DNA of 64,000 nt from Parapedobacter sp035556095 (GCF_035556095.1 NZ_DATMFT010000010.1:1-64000); one strand, 5' to 3'. Shown: positions 33,895-43,836, counted from the stretch's first letter. Numbers and translations: made by a program. Notes: generated by a model not told the origin, from the sequence alone.

Positions 33895-35058
33895 ATGCGC
33901 ATACTTGTGATCCATAATTTCTATCAACATCCCGGCGGCGAGGATGTGGTTTTCGAGCAGGAGAAAGCGTTGCTCGGCACGACCGAAGCGGTTTTTTCGC
34001 TAACGTTTCAAAACGAAAAAGGTTGGCGAGGTGCTTGGCAGACCCTATGGTCCCCATGGAATATATGGGCCGCAAAACGTGTGAAACAAGCTATAAAACG
34101 CCACCAGCCGGATGTTGTACACATCCATAACCTGCATTACGCCATTGGCCCCATCGCCATACGCACAGCTAAGCGCATGGAAGTGCCGGTAATCATCACA
34201 CTGCACAATTATCGGTTGCTATGCCCTTCTGCAACGTTATTCTACCGTAGCAAAGTGTTCAACGCCAGCCTCCAAGCCGGTTTCCCATGGGAAGCGGTGC
34301 GAAAGGGAGTGCATAACCAATCGGTAATAAAAACCGGTTGGCTTGCCGTAACCAACTGGCTCCATCGAAGAATAGGTACATGGCGCATGGTGGACCGATA
34401 CATTACCTTGACGGATTTCGCTAAACAACTGTTCGTCAATTCCTCGTTTGGGATAGCCGCTGAAAAATTCGTGATCAAGCCGAATTTTGTGGCAGACGGC
34501 TTGGATACCATGATTATCCCACGCGGACAACATTTTTTGTTTGTTGGCCGTCTCACCCAAGAAAAGGGCATAGACGTATTGCTGAAGGCTTTTTCAGGCA
34601 CAGATTACTCATTGCGGATTGCAGGTGATGGTCCACTGAAAGACCGGGTAATAGAAACAACCCGGATATCACCGAACATCACCTATCTTGGTAGCCTCGG
34701 CCGCTCGGCTATCAGCCAACAACTCGCCGAATGCTCCGCGTTGCTATTTCCCTCCATTTGGTATGAAGGATTGCCCATGACGTTGATTGAAGCATTCGCA
34801 GCCGGCACCCCTGTCATTGCCAGCGATCTCGGCGCCATGCAAAGCCTCGTAAACGAAGGGATAACCGGGTGGCGGTTCGCCCCCAACGACGCAGCAGCAT
34901 TACGCAGAAGAGTTACCGAATGGTTACGTACGGATGATGAATACAAAGCCCAGATCGGCCGCCAAGCACGGGAAGAATACCAGCGGCATTACACGGCAGA
35001 ACAGAATAAAAAACAATTGCTAACCTGTTATCATGCAATGAAAGGAGCCGCACTATAA
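33895..35058 (+). CDS. Glycosyltransferase, GT4 type
   Basis: A 387-residue GT-B fold glycosyltransferase. The N-terminal domain starts RILVIHNFYQHPGGEDVVF with the donor-side Gly-Gly loop, then VVHIHNLH and VIITLHNYRLLCPS. The C-terminal nucleotide-sugar domain contains FLFVGRLTQEKGIDVLL, RIAGDGPL and the catalytic-type SIWYEGLPMTLIEAFAAGTPVIAS with the E-x7-E motif. Such enzymes build cell-surface glycans at the inner membrane face. The stop codon overlaps the start of the sulfatase by one base (TAATG), an odd pairing of a synthetic with a degradative enzyme. Confidence 0.92.
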   Translation: MRILVIHNFYQHPGGEDVVFEQEKALLGTTEAVFSLTFQNEKGWRGAWQTLWSPWNIWAAKRVKQAIKRHQPDVVHIHNLHYAIGPIAIRTAKRMEVPVIITLHNYRLLCPSATLFYRSKVFNASLQAGFPWEAVRKGVHNQSVIKTGWLAVTNWLHRRIGTWRMVDRYITLTDFAKQLFVNSSFGIAAEKFVIKPNFVADGLDTMIIPRGQHFLFVGRLTQEKGIDVLLKAFSGTDYSLRIAGDGPLKDRVIETTRISPNITYLGSLGRSAISQQLAECSALLFPSIWYEGLPMTLIEAFAAGTPVIASDLGAMQSLVNEGITGWRFAPNDAAALRRRVTEWLRTDDEYKAQIGRQAREEYQRHYTAEQNKKQLLTCYHAMKGAAL

Positions 35059-36476
35059 TGACCCGTAACACCCTATTTTTGCTATTGCTAGGCTTATTAC
35101 CACTGGTACCATATGCCCAAAAACGTCCCAACATTGTGTTCATTCTAGCCGACGACCTCGGCTATGGGGACCTCGGCGTATACGGCCAGCAACATATCAC
35201 CACGCCACATATCGATCAACTCGCGGCCGAAGGGATGCGTTTCACCCAGTTTTACGCGGGCACCACCGTGTGCGCACCTTCGCGATCAGCACTCCTCACC
35301 GGCCAGCATACCGGACACACCTACATTCGCGGCAATAAGGAAATACAGCCCGAGGGGCAAGAGCCCTTGGCCGACTCCGTACAGACGTTTGCCCAACTGC
35401 TGCAGCGGGCGGGTTACGTTACGGGAGCCTTCGGAAAGTGGGGACTCGGCATGGTGGGCACCAGCGGCGAGCCCAACCGCAAAGGCTTTGACGAATTTTT
35501 CGGGTACAATTGTCAGCGCCAATCGCATCGATATTACCCTACCCACCTGTGGCACAACAGTGAAAAAGTAATATTGGCTGGCAATGACCTGTCGCAAAAA
35601 GCGCATTACGCTCCTGCCATTATCCAACAAAAAGCACTGGCTTTCATCGAAGAGAAAAAAGACACCTCATTCTTCCTATTCATCCCCACGGTACTGCCTC
35701 ATGCAGAATTACAGGGGCCGGCAGACGAACACTATAAACAATACGAATACGCTTTTGAAGAGATACCCCACCGGGGCAATGACTACGGGCCGGAAGCCAC
35801 GATAGCCGGCTATGCCTCCATAGCCAAACCCCGGGCAACATTCGCCGCCATGGTGAGCCGTTTGGATGCATACGTAGGGCAGGTGATGGCCAAGCTCGAC
35901 GAATTGGGACTGGCTGATAACACGATCGTACTATTCAGCAGTGACAATGGTGCCCATAAAGAAGGTGGGGCTGACCCAGCCTTTTTCAACAGCTCGGGAG
36001 GACTCCGGGGGTTGAAACGTGACCTCTATGAAGGCGGTATCCGTACGCCACTCATCGTATGCTGGCCAAACTACATTGCCGCGGGGAGCGTCTCTGATCA
36101 TATCGGGGCGTTTTGGGATATCATGCCTACGTTTGTTGAACTTACAGGTGCGCCCAGCCCCCGTTACAGTGATGGCATTTCATTCTTACCTACCCTCCTC
36201 GGACAGGGCCACCAACCTCAGCACACCTACCTTTACTGGGAGTTTCACGAGGGCGGCGGAAGGCAGGCGGTCCGTATGGGCAAATGGAAAGGCGTACGGC
36301 TTAACGCCAAAGAGACACCCGATGCACCGGTAGCCCTATATAATCTACAGGTAGATCCCGCAGAAACAACCGACGTAGCCGTTGAGCATCCAGCGATTGC
36401 GATGCGACTGAGGCAAATGATGGAGGAAGCCCATCAGGAGAGTGCGGTATTTCCGCTTTTCCCCGACCTGAAATAG
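35058..36476 (+). CDS. Sulfatase, formylglycine-dependent (S1 type)
   Basis: A 472-residue secreted arylsulfatase-type enzyme with signal peptide (about 1-21). Metal ligands lie in FILADDLGYGD and SSDNGAHKEGG, and the formylglycine motif is CAPSR with Cys 72, so it should be activatable by a sulfatase-maturing enzyme. It hydrolyses sulfate esters on a glycan or small arylsulfate. GKWGLGM and the His region PTVLPHAELQGP are also typical. It is translationally coupled to the glycosyltransferase upstream, and no SusCD pair is next to it on this strand. Confidence 0.94.
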   Translation: MTRNTLFLLLLGLLPLVPYAQKRPNIVFILADDLGYGDLGVYGQQHITTPHIDQLAAEGMRFTQFYAGTTVCAPSRSALLTGQHTGHTYIRGNKEIQPEGQEPLADSVQTFAQLLQRAGYVTGAFGKWGLGMVGTSGEPNRKGFDEFFGYNCQRQSHRYYPTHLWHNSEKVILAGNDLSQKAHYAPAIIQQKALAFIEEKKDTSFFLFIPTVLPHAELQGPADEHYKQYEYAFEEIPHRGNDYGPEATIAGYASIAKPRATFAAMVSRLDAYVGQVMAKLDELGLADNTIVLFSSDNGAHKEGGADPAFFNSSGGLRGLKRDLYEGGIRTPLIVCWPNYIAAGSVSDHIGAFWDIMPTFVELTGAPSPRYSDGISFLPTLLGQGHQPQHTYLYWEFHEGGGRQAVRMGKWKGVRLNAKETPDAPVALYNLQVDPAETTDVAVEHPAIAMRLRQMMEEAHQESAVFPLFPDLK

Positions 36477-36517
36477 TTGTGTTGTCACCTGCCTTTAGAC
36501 AACGATTGAAAAGTAAT

Positions 36518-36560
36518 AACAGACACCGCTAGCAAAACGATAACTGCGGTGTCCGTTTTG
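36518..36560 (+). terminator. Hairpin terminator after sulfatase
   Basis: GACACCGC (36522-36529) pairs with GCGGTGTC (36546-36553); after one mismatch the stem continues with AAC/GTT and leads into TTTTG. It is in the convergent gap between the sulfatase gene and the VOC gene. The loop of 16 bases and the short T-run make it moderate. Confidence 0.5.
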
Positions 36561-36568
36561 GTCATCGG

Positions 36569-36952
36569 TCAACTAAGCGGCAATTCACCGGACTGGAAAA
36601 ATGCGAGCGGATGACCATCCGGATCGATAAATTCCGAACTCCAACCACCCGGAGCTTCGGTTACCGGCGTCACGATTTCCACCCCTTGTCCAGCCAGCTT
36701 TTCCAATACGGATTTCATGTATCCTTCCGCGAGCTCGAAGACTACAATCGGCGATTTCCCGATTTCCACTTCCCCTTCAAAAAACAGCAATTCGATACCC
36801 GTGCCTAGCTTTCCCAACAACCAATCGCCCTCATCGCCGCCCGGCTGGCGTTCGATTTCGATGCCTAGAACGTCGCGGTAGAAGCGCTCCGTACGGTTAA
36901 TGTCGCTTACATTGAACAGTACGGCGATTCCCTTTTTCAAATTTACTCCCAT
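36569..36952 (-). CDS. VOC-superfamily (glyoxalase/bleomycin-resistance-like) protein
   Basis: A 127-residue single VOC domain with the paired beta-alpha-beta-beta-beta modules: VLFNVSDINRTERFYRDVLG in the first and FIDPDGHPLAFFQ at the end. Potential metal-site Glu and His positions can be seen, but no specific enzyme activity can be named. It lies 12 bases downstream of the sigma-factor remnant; sigma factors of that family often have VOC neighbours, so the pair may once have worked together (inference). Confidence 0.85.
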   Translation of the reverse strand: MGVNLKKGIAVLFNVSDINRTERFYRDVLGIEIERQPGGDEGDWLLGKLGTGIELLFFEGEVEIGKSPIVVFELAEGYMKSVLEKLAGQGVEIVTPVTEAPGGWSSEFIDPDGHPLAFFQSGELPLS

Positions 36953-36964
36953 GTTGAAATATGA

Positions 36965-37397
36965 TTAAAATATACCTATCGTAGGAGGACTATCCTCCTT
37001 TTCGTCGGAGTTGTTGCCGTGGCGCGCCGTTTTGTGAGCATAAAAAGAACGAATGGTAAATAAATGTCCGTCGGGATCATGGCTGCCGATTGTTACGCGG
37101 GTATCGTATCGGCGCAGATTCGCCAACGCATGGAACGAGCGGATGAGTGAGCGGCGAAGTACCCCGCTCATGAATTCGTTCTTCCCTCTTCCTCCTACGG
37201 GCTTCAGTACGGGCGATAAATGCCGCGCGGTTCCGGAGAAAGCCTCTTCCCCACGCCATGAAATGTGCATCCAAAAAATCTTTGCCGGTTATCACGGCCT
37301 CGAGAAGCAGGTCTTGTACCAAATCATCCACTTCTTCCGGTCGACGGGAATATTGCCTGGCAATCCGATACATTTCATCAATGGGCGGCACATTCAT
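36965..37397 (-). pseudogene. Broken sigma-70-family factor (region 4 deleted, frameshifted)
   Basis: The first frame (from ATG 37397) gives a convincing sigma region 2: YRIARQYSRRPEEVDDLVQD, then FMAWGRGFLRNRAAFIARTEARRRKRE. After this the frame becomes nonsense and ends at 37077. In another frame, from about 37190 to 36965, the sequence resumes as RSFHALANLRRYDTR.., then GSHDPDGHLFTIRS and AHKT, which looks like the C-terminal tail of the same kind of sigma factor. The helix-turn-helix of region 4 is missing between. The gene thus appears to have lost an internal segment with a frame change. Alternative: two unrelated spurious frames. Confidence 0.55.
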
Positions 37398-37489
37398 CGC
37401 TTACAACTTGTTGGCAATAAATATCGGATTTTTATTCGTATTGGATTACAGGTATCTTCTTCTTCACAGTAATATTAGCCTTTACGACA

Positions 37490-38707
37490 TTATTGATTTA
37501 TTTTTCCGAAGACATCCCGGATGGCCTCTAAATAGGCCATGCCATTTACCTTATCTGGCTCTAGGTAACTCCCTTCGGTCCATTCGTTCCAGCAATTCAC
37601 CGTTATAATCTTATCGCCCGCTAAACGTTGATCTGCAAATTTTTTCATGGTTACCAGCGATTTTTTGAATGCCTCCGGTGTATTCCCGACCATGACCGGC
37701 ATATAAGGGTAACCTAGATTCTCAAAAGCGGTAGCTTGGTGAGTTCTCGGCGATGCGTCCCAACCCATTGTCATATTTGGGTAATAGGGTATTTTATACT
37801 CTTTCACAGCCTCCTCAGCATATTTGAAGTATTCCGTACTGACGGAGTCGTAAGATGTAGCTGGAAATTGATTGAGCCCCACGTGATGTATCCACACGTA
37901 GGATGTAAACGAATTAAAGCCCAATTCTTCTACCAAAGCGGCAGGATTGCTGACCACCTCTTCACTGGGCAATACGGTACGTCCCCATACTACCGCATTC
38001 ATGTTGATGTCGTGAAAACCTGCTTTTCGTGCCTTTTCCCGAAATGCATCAATGCCTTTCCGGGTATCGGCCACACTGCCAAAAATCTCAATAAAGCGGG
38101 TCAAATCATAAATCGAAAAATAAGGTGCACCATTAATCTGCCAGTAAGACGGGTGCGAAAAGTATTTTTCAATGATAAAGTCCGTCATCTTATCCCAAGT
38201 TTCTTTCGTGATTTTACCTGGATAAAGCATCTCGCGGTCCTCCCGCGAGTCGAAAGGGTGAATATCTTCCCAATCATGGTTGGCCCACATGAGTGCAAAT
38301 TTTAGCAGATCATTGTTTTTCGCCATCATAAAACCTTCTTCCAATGCCCGCTCCAAAAACTGACCGTCATCGTAGTAATACCAGTCAAAAATAAAGGCAT
38401 CTATTCCATGCGTATGTGCAGCGTCGATTTTCTGTGCCATAGCAACCGGATCAGCTTCATCCGTATATCCCCAAAGCGGTTCTATGGGCTGCCGATGGCT
38501 TTCAAACCTCGGTTTGGCATTCTTCACGAGCTCCCATTCGGTCCATCCTGCCCCATGTATCTTTTCGTTGCGAGCATCGACATGATAGTTGGGAAAATAA
38601 TATGCCGCCACCGTATACGGCCGCTCCTGTTCATGGAGCGTGCCGGAGCAAGACATTATTACACTACTCATACCTAGGGCAACTAAATAAATAGTTTTCT
38701 TCATCAT
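37490..38707 (-). CDS. WbsX / GH99-like glycoside hydrolase-type lipoprotein
   Basis: A 405-residue secreted lipoprotein (lipobox SVIMSC). The domain starts VAAYYFPNYHVD and continues with GWTEWELVKNAKPRF, the THGIDAFIFDWYYYDDG segment and the closing VNCWNEWTEGSYLEP, all hallmarks of the WbsX/GH99-like (beta-alpha)8 family. GH99 enzymes act on alpha-mannosides, but WbsX-like members are broad, so the substrate remains open. It is the last gene of the PUL, 10 bases after the GH28-like gene. Downstream (37398-37489) no clear terminator was seen. Confidence 0.85.
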   Translation of the reverse strand: MMKKTIYLVALGMSSVIMSCSGTLHEQERPYTVAAYYFPNYHVDARNEKIHGAGWTEWELVKNAKPRFESHRQPIEPLWGYTDEADPVAMAQKIDAAHTHGIDAFIFDWYYYDDGQFLERALEEGFMMAKNNDLLKFALMWANHDWEDIHPFDSREDREMLYPGKITKETWDKMTDFIIEKYFSHPSYWQINGAPYFSIYDLTRFIEIFGSVADTRKGIDAFREKARKAGFHDINMNAVVWGRTVLPSEEVVSNPAALVEELGFNSFTSYVWIHHVGLNQFPATSYDSVSTEYFKYAEEAVKEYKIPYYPNMTMGWDASPRTHQATAFENLGYPYMPVMVGNTPEAFKKSLVTMKKFADQRLAGDKIITVNCWNEWTEGSYLEPDKVNGMAYLEAIRDVFGKINQ

Positions 38708-38716
38708 CTACTAAAT

Positions 38717-40192
38717 TTAAATCATTTGCATGGATTCAATAAAAGGGTTGGTTGTGATTCGAGCCGCCACCAGCGTATTCAGTGGCTCGCCATTGAATTT
38801 CCAACGGTGGATTTGTACATCACGTATCATAGCATGGTCATTTGCCCCTTGAAACACCGAAGCCGGCATATCCGCACCGGGTTGCCGGCTAATCGAAATA
38901 TCAGCTACGGTTAACCCGTCTAATGTCCCGAATCGTTCTTCCTGTGAATAGTCCGTTTTAGTAATGCGGGCCTCTAGCAGATACGGAACATAGCTCCCTT
39001 TGCCTTCATCGGCATACACTTCCTGGGGTTGGGTCTGGAGTTTCGGCTGGTAATGCACCTCATCCATTTCTATACGGATGTTTTCAAACCGGATATCGCG
39101 GATAGCAGCGCCATCACCATGCAGGATATCCATCGCTGCATAGGACGTACGTATGATATCGCAGTTGTGAAACCGAATCTTTTCTATGGCGGGGGCTACG
39201 GTCTCCGCTCCGATTTCAAAAGCCTTTCCCCAGTCACACCAAACAACACAGTTTTCAAAACGCACATCATCTACGGAAAGATGCTGATAGGCACCCTTCT
39301 TTCCTTTCACTACCAGTCCATCGTCAAATGATCGGACAAAGCAGTTGGAAACCACGACCCGCTGGCTGTTGCAAACATCAATACCATCAGCATTGTAGCG
39401 CCACAAGCCGATCAGTTTTACACCATCGATATGAATATCCGAACAGCCGAACAAGCTGAGACACCAGGTGTCGGGATCCCGTAGAATGACCCCACTCACC
39501 TTGCAATCTGAACACCCCTCCAACCGGATAGCTCCTACGCCTTTACCACGTTCCAGCTTGCTTACGTCGATGATTCCACGACCGGAGATGGAGACCCCAT
39601 GGGCGTTGATGGCATGGAAACAACCATGGACCATAGCCCCCCGTTCGAGATATACAGAATCACCACTACTCAGCTCCTTTTTCCCGATTTCATGTACACC
39701 GGGCCCGAAGTAATAGGTACATGCTTTGCGTTGTGCAAGAGGTATTGTGACCGGCGGTTGCGCAAATAAATGTATGGCATGATGGTAGCCGTTTATTTCT
39801 ACAACCAAATCCATTGGGTGTGGCACTGTAAATCGGATTTTCCGGCCTTTAATCTCGGGATTAATCCCCGCAGCGAGGGGCCGGACGACTACCTTGTGTA
39901 TAGGGACAGCAGAAGTTAAACTCACCGTTGCTTCAGTCTCCATGTCCCAAGTAGCAAATGTGGCCAATTCTGTCTGATCAAGTGGGCGCTGGTAGCCTGG
40001 CCAAACTTGGTTGAAGGGAACAGCCGACACCCTGCATGCTTGCAAAGGCACCGGCTTACCACTAACGGTAAGCCGGTGGTTCGCCGGTGGCAATTTAGCG
40101 TATGACGTCCGATATAGTGCAGTCCCGGCAGCCAATAAAGCGAGCTGCCTGAGCATTTCTTTCCGTGTATAGTACTTGTTGTTGCTATTCAT
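38717..40192 (-). CDS. GH28-like right-handed beta-helix protein
   Basis: A 491-residue exported protein with a short basic N-terminus and hydrophobic segment (about 1-33). Residues about 40-165 form a beta-sandwich preface; from about 170 the protein is a right-handed parallel beta-helix with the polygalacturonase-like pattern GRGIIDVSKLERGKG, WCLSLFGCSDIHIDGVKLIG, NADGIDVCNSQRVVVSNC and SFDDGLVVKG. NADGID and DDG are the usual catalytic Asp positions of GH28. It probably cleaves a uronic-acid-containing glycan such as pectin or rhamnogalacturonan (inference). Confidence 0.85.
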   Translation of the reverse strand: MNSNNKYYTRKEMLRQLALLAAGTALYRTSYAKLPPANHRLTVSGKPVPLQACRVSAVPFNQVWPGYQRPLDQTELATFATWDMETEATVSLTSAVPIHKVVVRPLAAGINPEIKGRKIRFTVPHPMDLVVEINGYHHAIHLFAQPPVTIPLAQRKACTYYFGPGVHEIGKKELSSGDSVYLERGAMVHGCFHAINAHGVSISGRGIIDVSKLERGKGVGAIRLEGCSDCKVSGVILRDPDTWCLSLFGCSDIHIDGVKLIGLWRYNADGIDVCNSQRVVVSNCFVRSFDDGLVVKGKKGAYQHLSVDDVRFENCVVWCDWGKAFEIGAETVAPAIEKIRFHNCDIIRTSYAAMDILHGDGAAIRDIRFENIRIEMDEVHYQPKLQTQPQEVYADEGKGSYVPYLLEARITKTDYSQEERFGTLDGLTVADISISRQPGADMPASVFQGANDHAMIRDVQIHRWKFNGEPLNTLVAARITTNPFIESMQMI

Positions 40193-40203
40193 CTATTATT
40201 CTT

Positions 40204-42009
40204 TTAGCGCGATTCAAATGCGTAGAGCTCGCCGATTCGATCTGCATCCAATGCTTTATTGTATATGCGTATCTCGTCTACCATTCCTTTCACGTAAGGG
40301 TCACCTTCGGCCGGTGCAATACGATATCCTACACGCATAGGGTTGAGGGAAGGCGCAACTGAGCCACTAATATCTGTGTCGCCAATCCCCGTCAACTCTC
40401 CATCGACATAGATTCGAACACGCGTGCCGTCATAGCTACCAACGAGATGATGCCAAGTAGCCGGGCTCAACTGCTTATCCCACCAAAAAACAGAACTTCC
40501 AGCTGCATACCATCCACCATTTGTAGTGTTTACTACGAAATGCCCCCTGCCCTCGTGCTCGCCGTGGACAACAAACTGGAAAACGGATTCGACGCCAAGA
40601 AGAAAAATGTCCCTATCGGTGGGGATCTCCTCCATGTTTATCCAAAAGGAAACCGTCAACTCGTCCATACCGGTAAGCGAACCTTCAACATTGCTGATTT
40701 CCAAGTAGTCGTCTACGCCATCAAGCTTCAAGCCGTCGTTTTGTCGCCCACTTGCAAAAGTGGCGCCGTTGTGTGTTATACCCCGGTTGGGACCAGACCA
40801 ATCAAAAGCCGAGTTGTTGAGATCCCAATAACCGATTGGTCCATCGGAGAGGTCGATCGTCCATCTCCTTATAGACATATTGGCTGGGTCTGAAGTCTTG
40901 TTACCACAGTACACAAAAAACCGCTGGCCAACGGTGGCATTTTCTTCGCCTTCTTCATCAACAATGGTGGCGTACTGCCATCCTGAATTCTCCGGATAAG
41001 CAGTTGTCGCTTCGTTAGCGAGCACCTTGTACAGCCGCCAGGTGATACCGTCTGCAGACTGCCACAACCTGACGTAGGTTTCCTCACCAAACCAATTCAT
41101 CGACGTCATCACAAGATAAAACATTCCATCATACGTGCTGTATGCCGCATTGGTATGGCAAATACCTGGTACATTACCACCATGCGTGGCCACAATCGGC
41201 GACCGGTTGCCACCCAAGCCTGCTTCGGAGAACTCTCCGTTATAATACTTCATCCACGGACTGGTGTTACCAGCCCTCGCAGCGGTAATGACGTCAGCAA
41301 CCGGTGCCCTGGCCACATTGGTGGTCCCGTGTTCGTTGTAGTAACAATAAAAGTAATCATCTTTCACGAAATAAGGTGCGCCTTGAAGAAATCCGCCCTC
41401 AAGATCCGGATCATCATAGGGGGAAATGATTTCGCCCAAGTATCGGAATGTATCACCGTTATCTGTCGAATAGGCAAGTGATATTCGCCCTTTGTTGCCA
41501 CTACCACCAGCACTCACAAATTCCATGTGCAGAAAAGCGATTAGTCCGCCGAACGAATCGTGGCACAAGCTCATGATCCACGGTTTGCCATTGATGTCAT
41601 CGTTGTTAACAAAGAGTTCGGATCGATTTTTATTAAACACCGGTGTGGCCAACGGGTTATCCGTTGGTCCGCTGGTTTTCTGATGGTATTCGCCCCAGGC
41701 ATCCGAATGCATCCAATACCGTGTACCGTCTTTTACCCAACTGCTTAACGGGGCATCGATAAAGTCGGCCCCCGTGGCTAGCACCTGTGCAGCAGTTGCA
41801 ACGTTGTCGGGTATACCTACTGTATAAAAATAGCTTCCATCCCACCCTGGACCGGGTTCGGGATTCGCTGGTTCCTCCGGGTCCGGCTCTTCCGGCACCG
41901 GTCTTTCAGCCAACGGTTCAATGATCGGCTTTTCCTTGCAACCCTGCGATAAGGCAAACAACATGCATGAACAGGTGATAAGCAAATGAAAATAGGTTCT
42001 CGTATTCAT
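40204..42009 (-). CDS. LamG-domain lipoprotein with N-terminal propeller-like region
   Basis: A 601-residue surface lipoprotein. The signal peptide region ends with LSQGC; a Pro/Glu-rich linker (PVPEEPDPEEPANPEPGPG) follows. Residues about 55-395 have short beta motifs such as AYSTDNGDTFRYLGE and RLWQSADGITWRLYK, reminiscent of sialidase-like or GH43-like beta-propellers. Residues about 400-601 form a LamG/concanavalin domain (WHHLVGSYDGTRVRIYVDG, MVDEIRIYNKAL). It may be a glycan-binding or glycan-cleaving surface component of the PUL. Catalytic residues could not be identified. Confidence 0.8.
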   Translation of the reverse strand: MNTRTYFHLLITCSCMLFALSQGCKEKPIIEPLAERPVPEEPDPEEPANPEPGPGWDGSYFYTVGIPDNVATAAQVLATGADFIDAPLSSWVKDGTRYWMHSDAWGEYHQKTSGPTDNPLATPVFNKNRSELFVNNDDINGKPWIMSLCHDSFGGLIAFLHMEFVSAGGSGNKGRISLAYSTDNGDTFRYLGEIISPYDDPDLEGGFLQGAPYFVKDDYFYCYYNEHGTTNVARAPVADVITAARAGNTSPWMKYYNGEFSEAGLGGNRSPIVATHGGNVPGICHTNAAYSTYDGMFYLVMTSMNWFGEETYVRLWQSADGITWRLYKVLANEATTAYPENSGWQYATIVDEEGEENATVGQRFFVYCGNKTSDPANMSIRRWTIDLSDGPIGYWDLNNSAFDWSGPNRGITHNGATFASGRQNDGLKLDGVDDYLEISNVEGSLTGMDELTVSFWINMEEIPTDRDIFLLGVESVFQFVVHGEHEGRGHFVVNTTNGGWYAAGSSVFWWDKQLSPATWHHLVGSYDGTRVRIYVDGELTGIGDTDISGSVAPSLNPMRVGYRIAPAEGDPYVKGMVDEIRIYNKALDADRIGELYAFESR

Positions 42010-42020
42010 GTCTTTAAACG

Positions 42021-43817
42021 TTAATAACCGGGGTTAGGGATTAAGCTCTCATTCTGTCCGATTCGGCCGGGTGTAATCGGGAAGTAATAATTCTCTGGTC
42101 TGAATCTTGGCGGCGAAACTGAGCCATCAATGTCACTAATGACCTCTATACGGTATTTTCTTGTATTATAATCCAAGATATAACGTAAGCCCGAAAACCC
42201 CCTTGTCAAATCAGTCACCGCTGTTCGCCATCGCCTGAGATCCCAATATCGGTGTCCTTCGTATGCAAGTTCGACCTTCCGCTCATGCTTGATCTTCGCT
42301 AGGTCTATGGAAGTATGTTGAGCCACCCCTGCACGTTGCCTGATCTCGTTAATCGTCAGTCTAGCGGCCTCGCTATTACCCAATGCATAAGCCGCTTCCG
42401 CAAAATTAAGCAGTACTTCCCCATACCGGAAAATAATCCAGTCGGTACCTGATGTGCCCCGCTCACCGAGGTTATTTTTACTTTCATCCAAGTATTTCAT
42501 CACACCGAATCCGGTGCCAAAACTACCATCTACCTGTTGATTACCCTTGGCCAGCACACCCTCGTAAGATCCATCCGCAAGTAGCGTCCCATCCGGCGTG
42601 ATCAAACCGTTGTGCCAATCCAATCGGGTTCCTTTCCATGCCGTATTTAACGTATAAATCGTAGCAAAAAAACGAGGTTCTCGATCCTGCCAGAGTGCTT
42701 CGGCTGTCCACAGTCCTTGTTGTATAGCCGTCCGGTCGAGTGTTCCCTGCGTGCCGTCGATTTTTTCAAATTCCTCTGCCATCTCCAGGTAGGGAGCATC
42801 GACGTTTCCAGCCCCCCACGCATTTGGTGCCGGTGTCTGGAAAAAGTCATAGGACCAGCCGTTGCCTCCCCGGTCACGATCGGTAAATGTGTGTGGGCGC
42901 ACGAATATTACCTCGGAATTATTCTTTTTGAGAAACAGATTACGGAAGTTGGTCACTTTATCCACATCTTCATCGTAAAGAGAAAATTTGTTATCGGTAA
43001 TAATTTTGTTTGCTGCTTCGTATGCCTGCTGGAAATAACCTTGCGCCATTTCCTTCGGTATACCCAGCAGTCCATCGAGCTGTACCTGTCCGTATTCCGA
43101 AATACTTGCCGCATACAGGGCTGCCCTACTTTTCAACGCCAGTGCAGCATACATGGAAGGCCGTCCGTAATGATCGCCAGTTGCCTGACTAGGCAGATCA
43201 GTCACAATAGCGTCCATTTCGCTCAATATGAAATCATAAATTGCCTTTTCGCTTTCCCGCCTCGGATACAACTCCTCATGCGGATCGTCTAGTCGTTGGG
43301 CTTTAGTAATCAAAGGTACGCCCCCATATCGCTTCACCATGGCAAAGTAATTGAATGCCCTGATAAACCTAGCTTCTGCCACACGCTGCTTACGAAAGGT
43401 TTCGTCTACAGATGCGGTAGCCATTTTTTCGATAAATTCATTGGTTATCCGAATAACTTGGTAAGATTCCTCCCACCATTCCAATAGCCCGCCATTGACA
43501 GTAAGTCCGCCCATTTTAAAATAATAACCCAACGGCCCGGCCACCGATGTCCAGTTGGTTCGTCCCTCATCGCTGATGTGGTTTATGGCGAATGGTGCTG
43601 CCCAGCCTGCACCGGTATCCCATTCGTTTCCTCCGGTTTCGTTGAGGAAAATGTACGTTCGGGCATATGCCTCCGTTAAGTATGCATCGATAAGCACTTG
43701 ATCGCCCCATACCTGCGCATCCGATATAACGTTCAATGGAACCTTGTCAAGTACACCTTTCTGACAACCGAACAGTGTATACGCGATTGCCAAACATGTT
43801 AATAAATATTTTTTCAT
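42021..43817 (-). CDS. SusD/RagB-family nutrient-binding lipoprotein (II)
   Basis: A 598-residue SusD-like protein with lipobox LFGC followed by KGVLDKVPLNVISDAQVW. The TPR-rich SusD core contains VAEARFIRAFNYFAMVKRYGGVPL, MYAALALKSRAALYAASIS and the C-terminal GHRYWDLRRWRTA with NYYFPITPGRI. It is the partner of the SusC-like transporter 19 bases upstream and lies in the outer membrane, facing outside. It differs clearly from SusD (I) of this window, in keeping with a different substrate. Confidence 0.94.
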   Translation of the reverse strand: MKKYLLTCLAIAYTLFGCQKGVLDKVPLNVISDAQVWGDQVLIDAYLTEAYARTYIFLNETGGNEWDTGAGWAAPFAINHISDEGRTNWTSVAGPLGYYFKMGGLTVNGGLLEWWEESYQVIRITNEFIEKMATASVDETFRKQRVAEARFIRAFNYFAMVKRYGGVPLITKAQRLDDPHEELYPRRESEKAIYDFILSEMDAIVTDLPSQATGDHYGRPSMYAALALKSRAALYAASISEYGQVQLDGLLGIPKEMAQGYFQQAYEAANKIITDNKFSLYDEDVDKVTNFRNLFLKKNNSEVIFVRPHTFTDRDRGGNGWSYDFFQTPAPNAWGAGNVDAPYLEMAEEFEKIDGTQGTLDRTAIQQGLWTAEALWQDREPRFFATIYTLNTAWKGTRLDWHNGLITPDGTLLADGSYEGVLAKGNQQVDGSFGTGFGVMKYLDESKNNLGERGTSGTDWIIFRYGEVLLNFAEAAYALGNSEAARLTINEIRQRAGVAQHTSIDLAKIKHERKVELAYEGHRYWDLRRWRTAVTDLTRGFSGLRYILDYNTRKYRIEVISDIDGSVSPPRFRPENYYFPITPGRIGQNESLIPNPGY

Positions 43818-43836
43818 GATTCAATATCCTATATAG

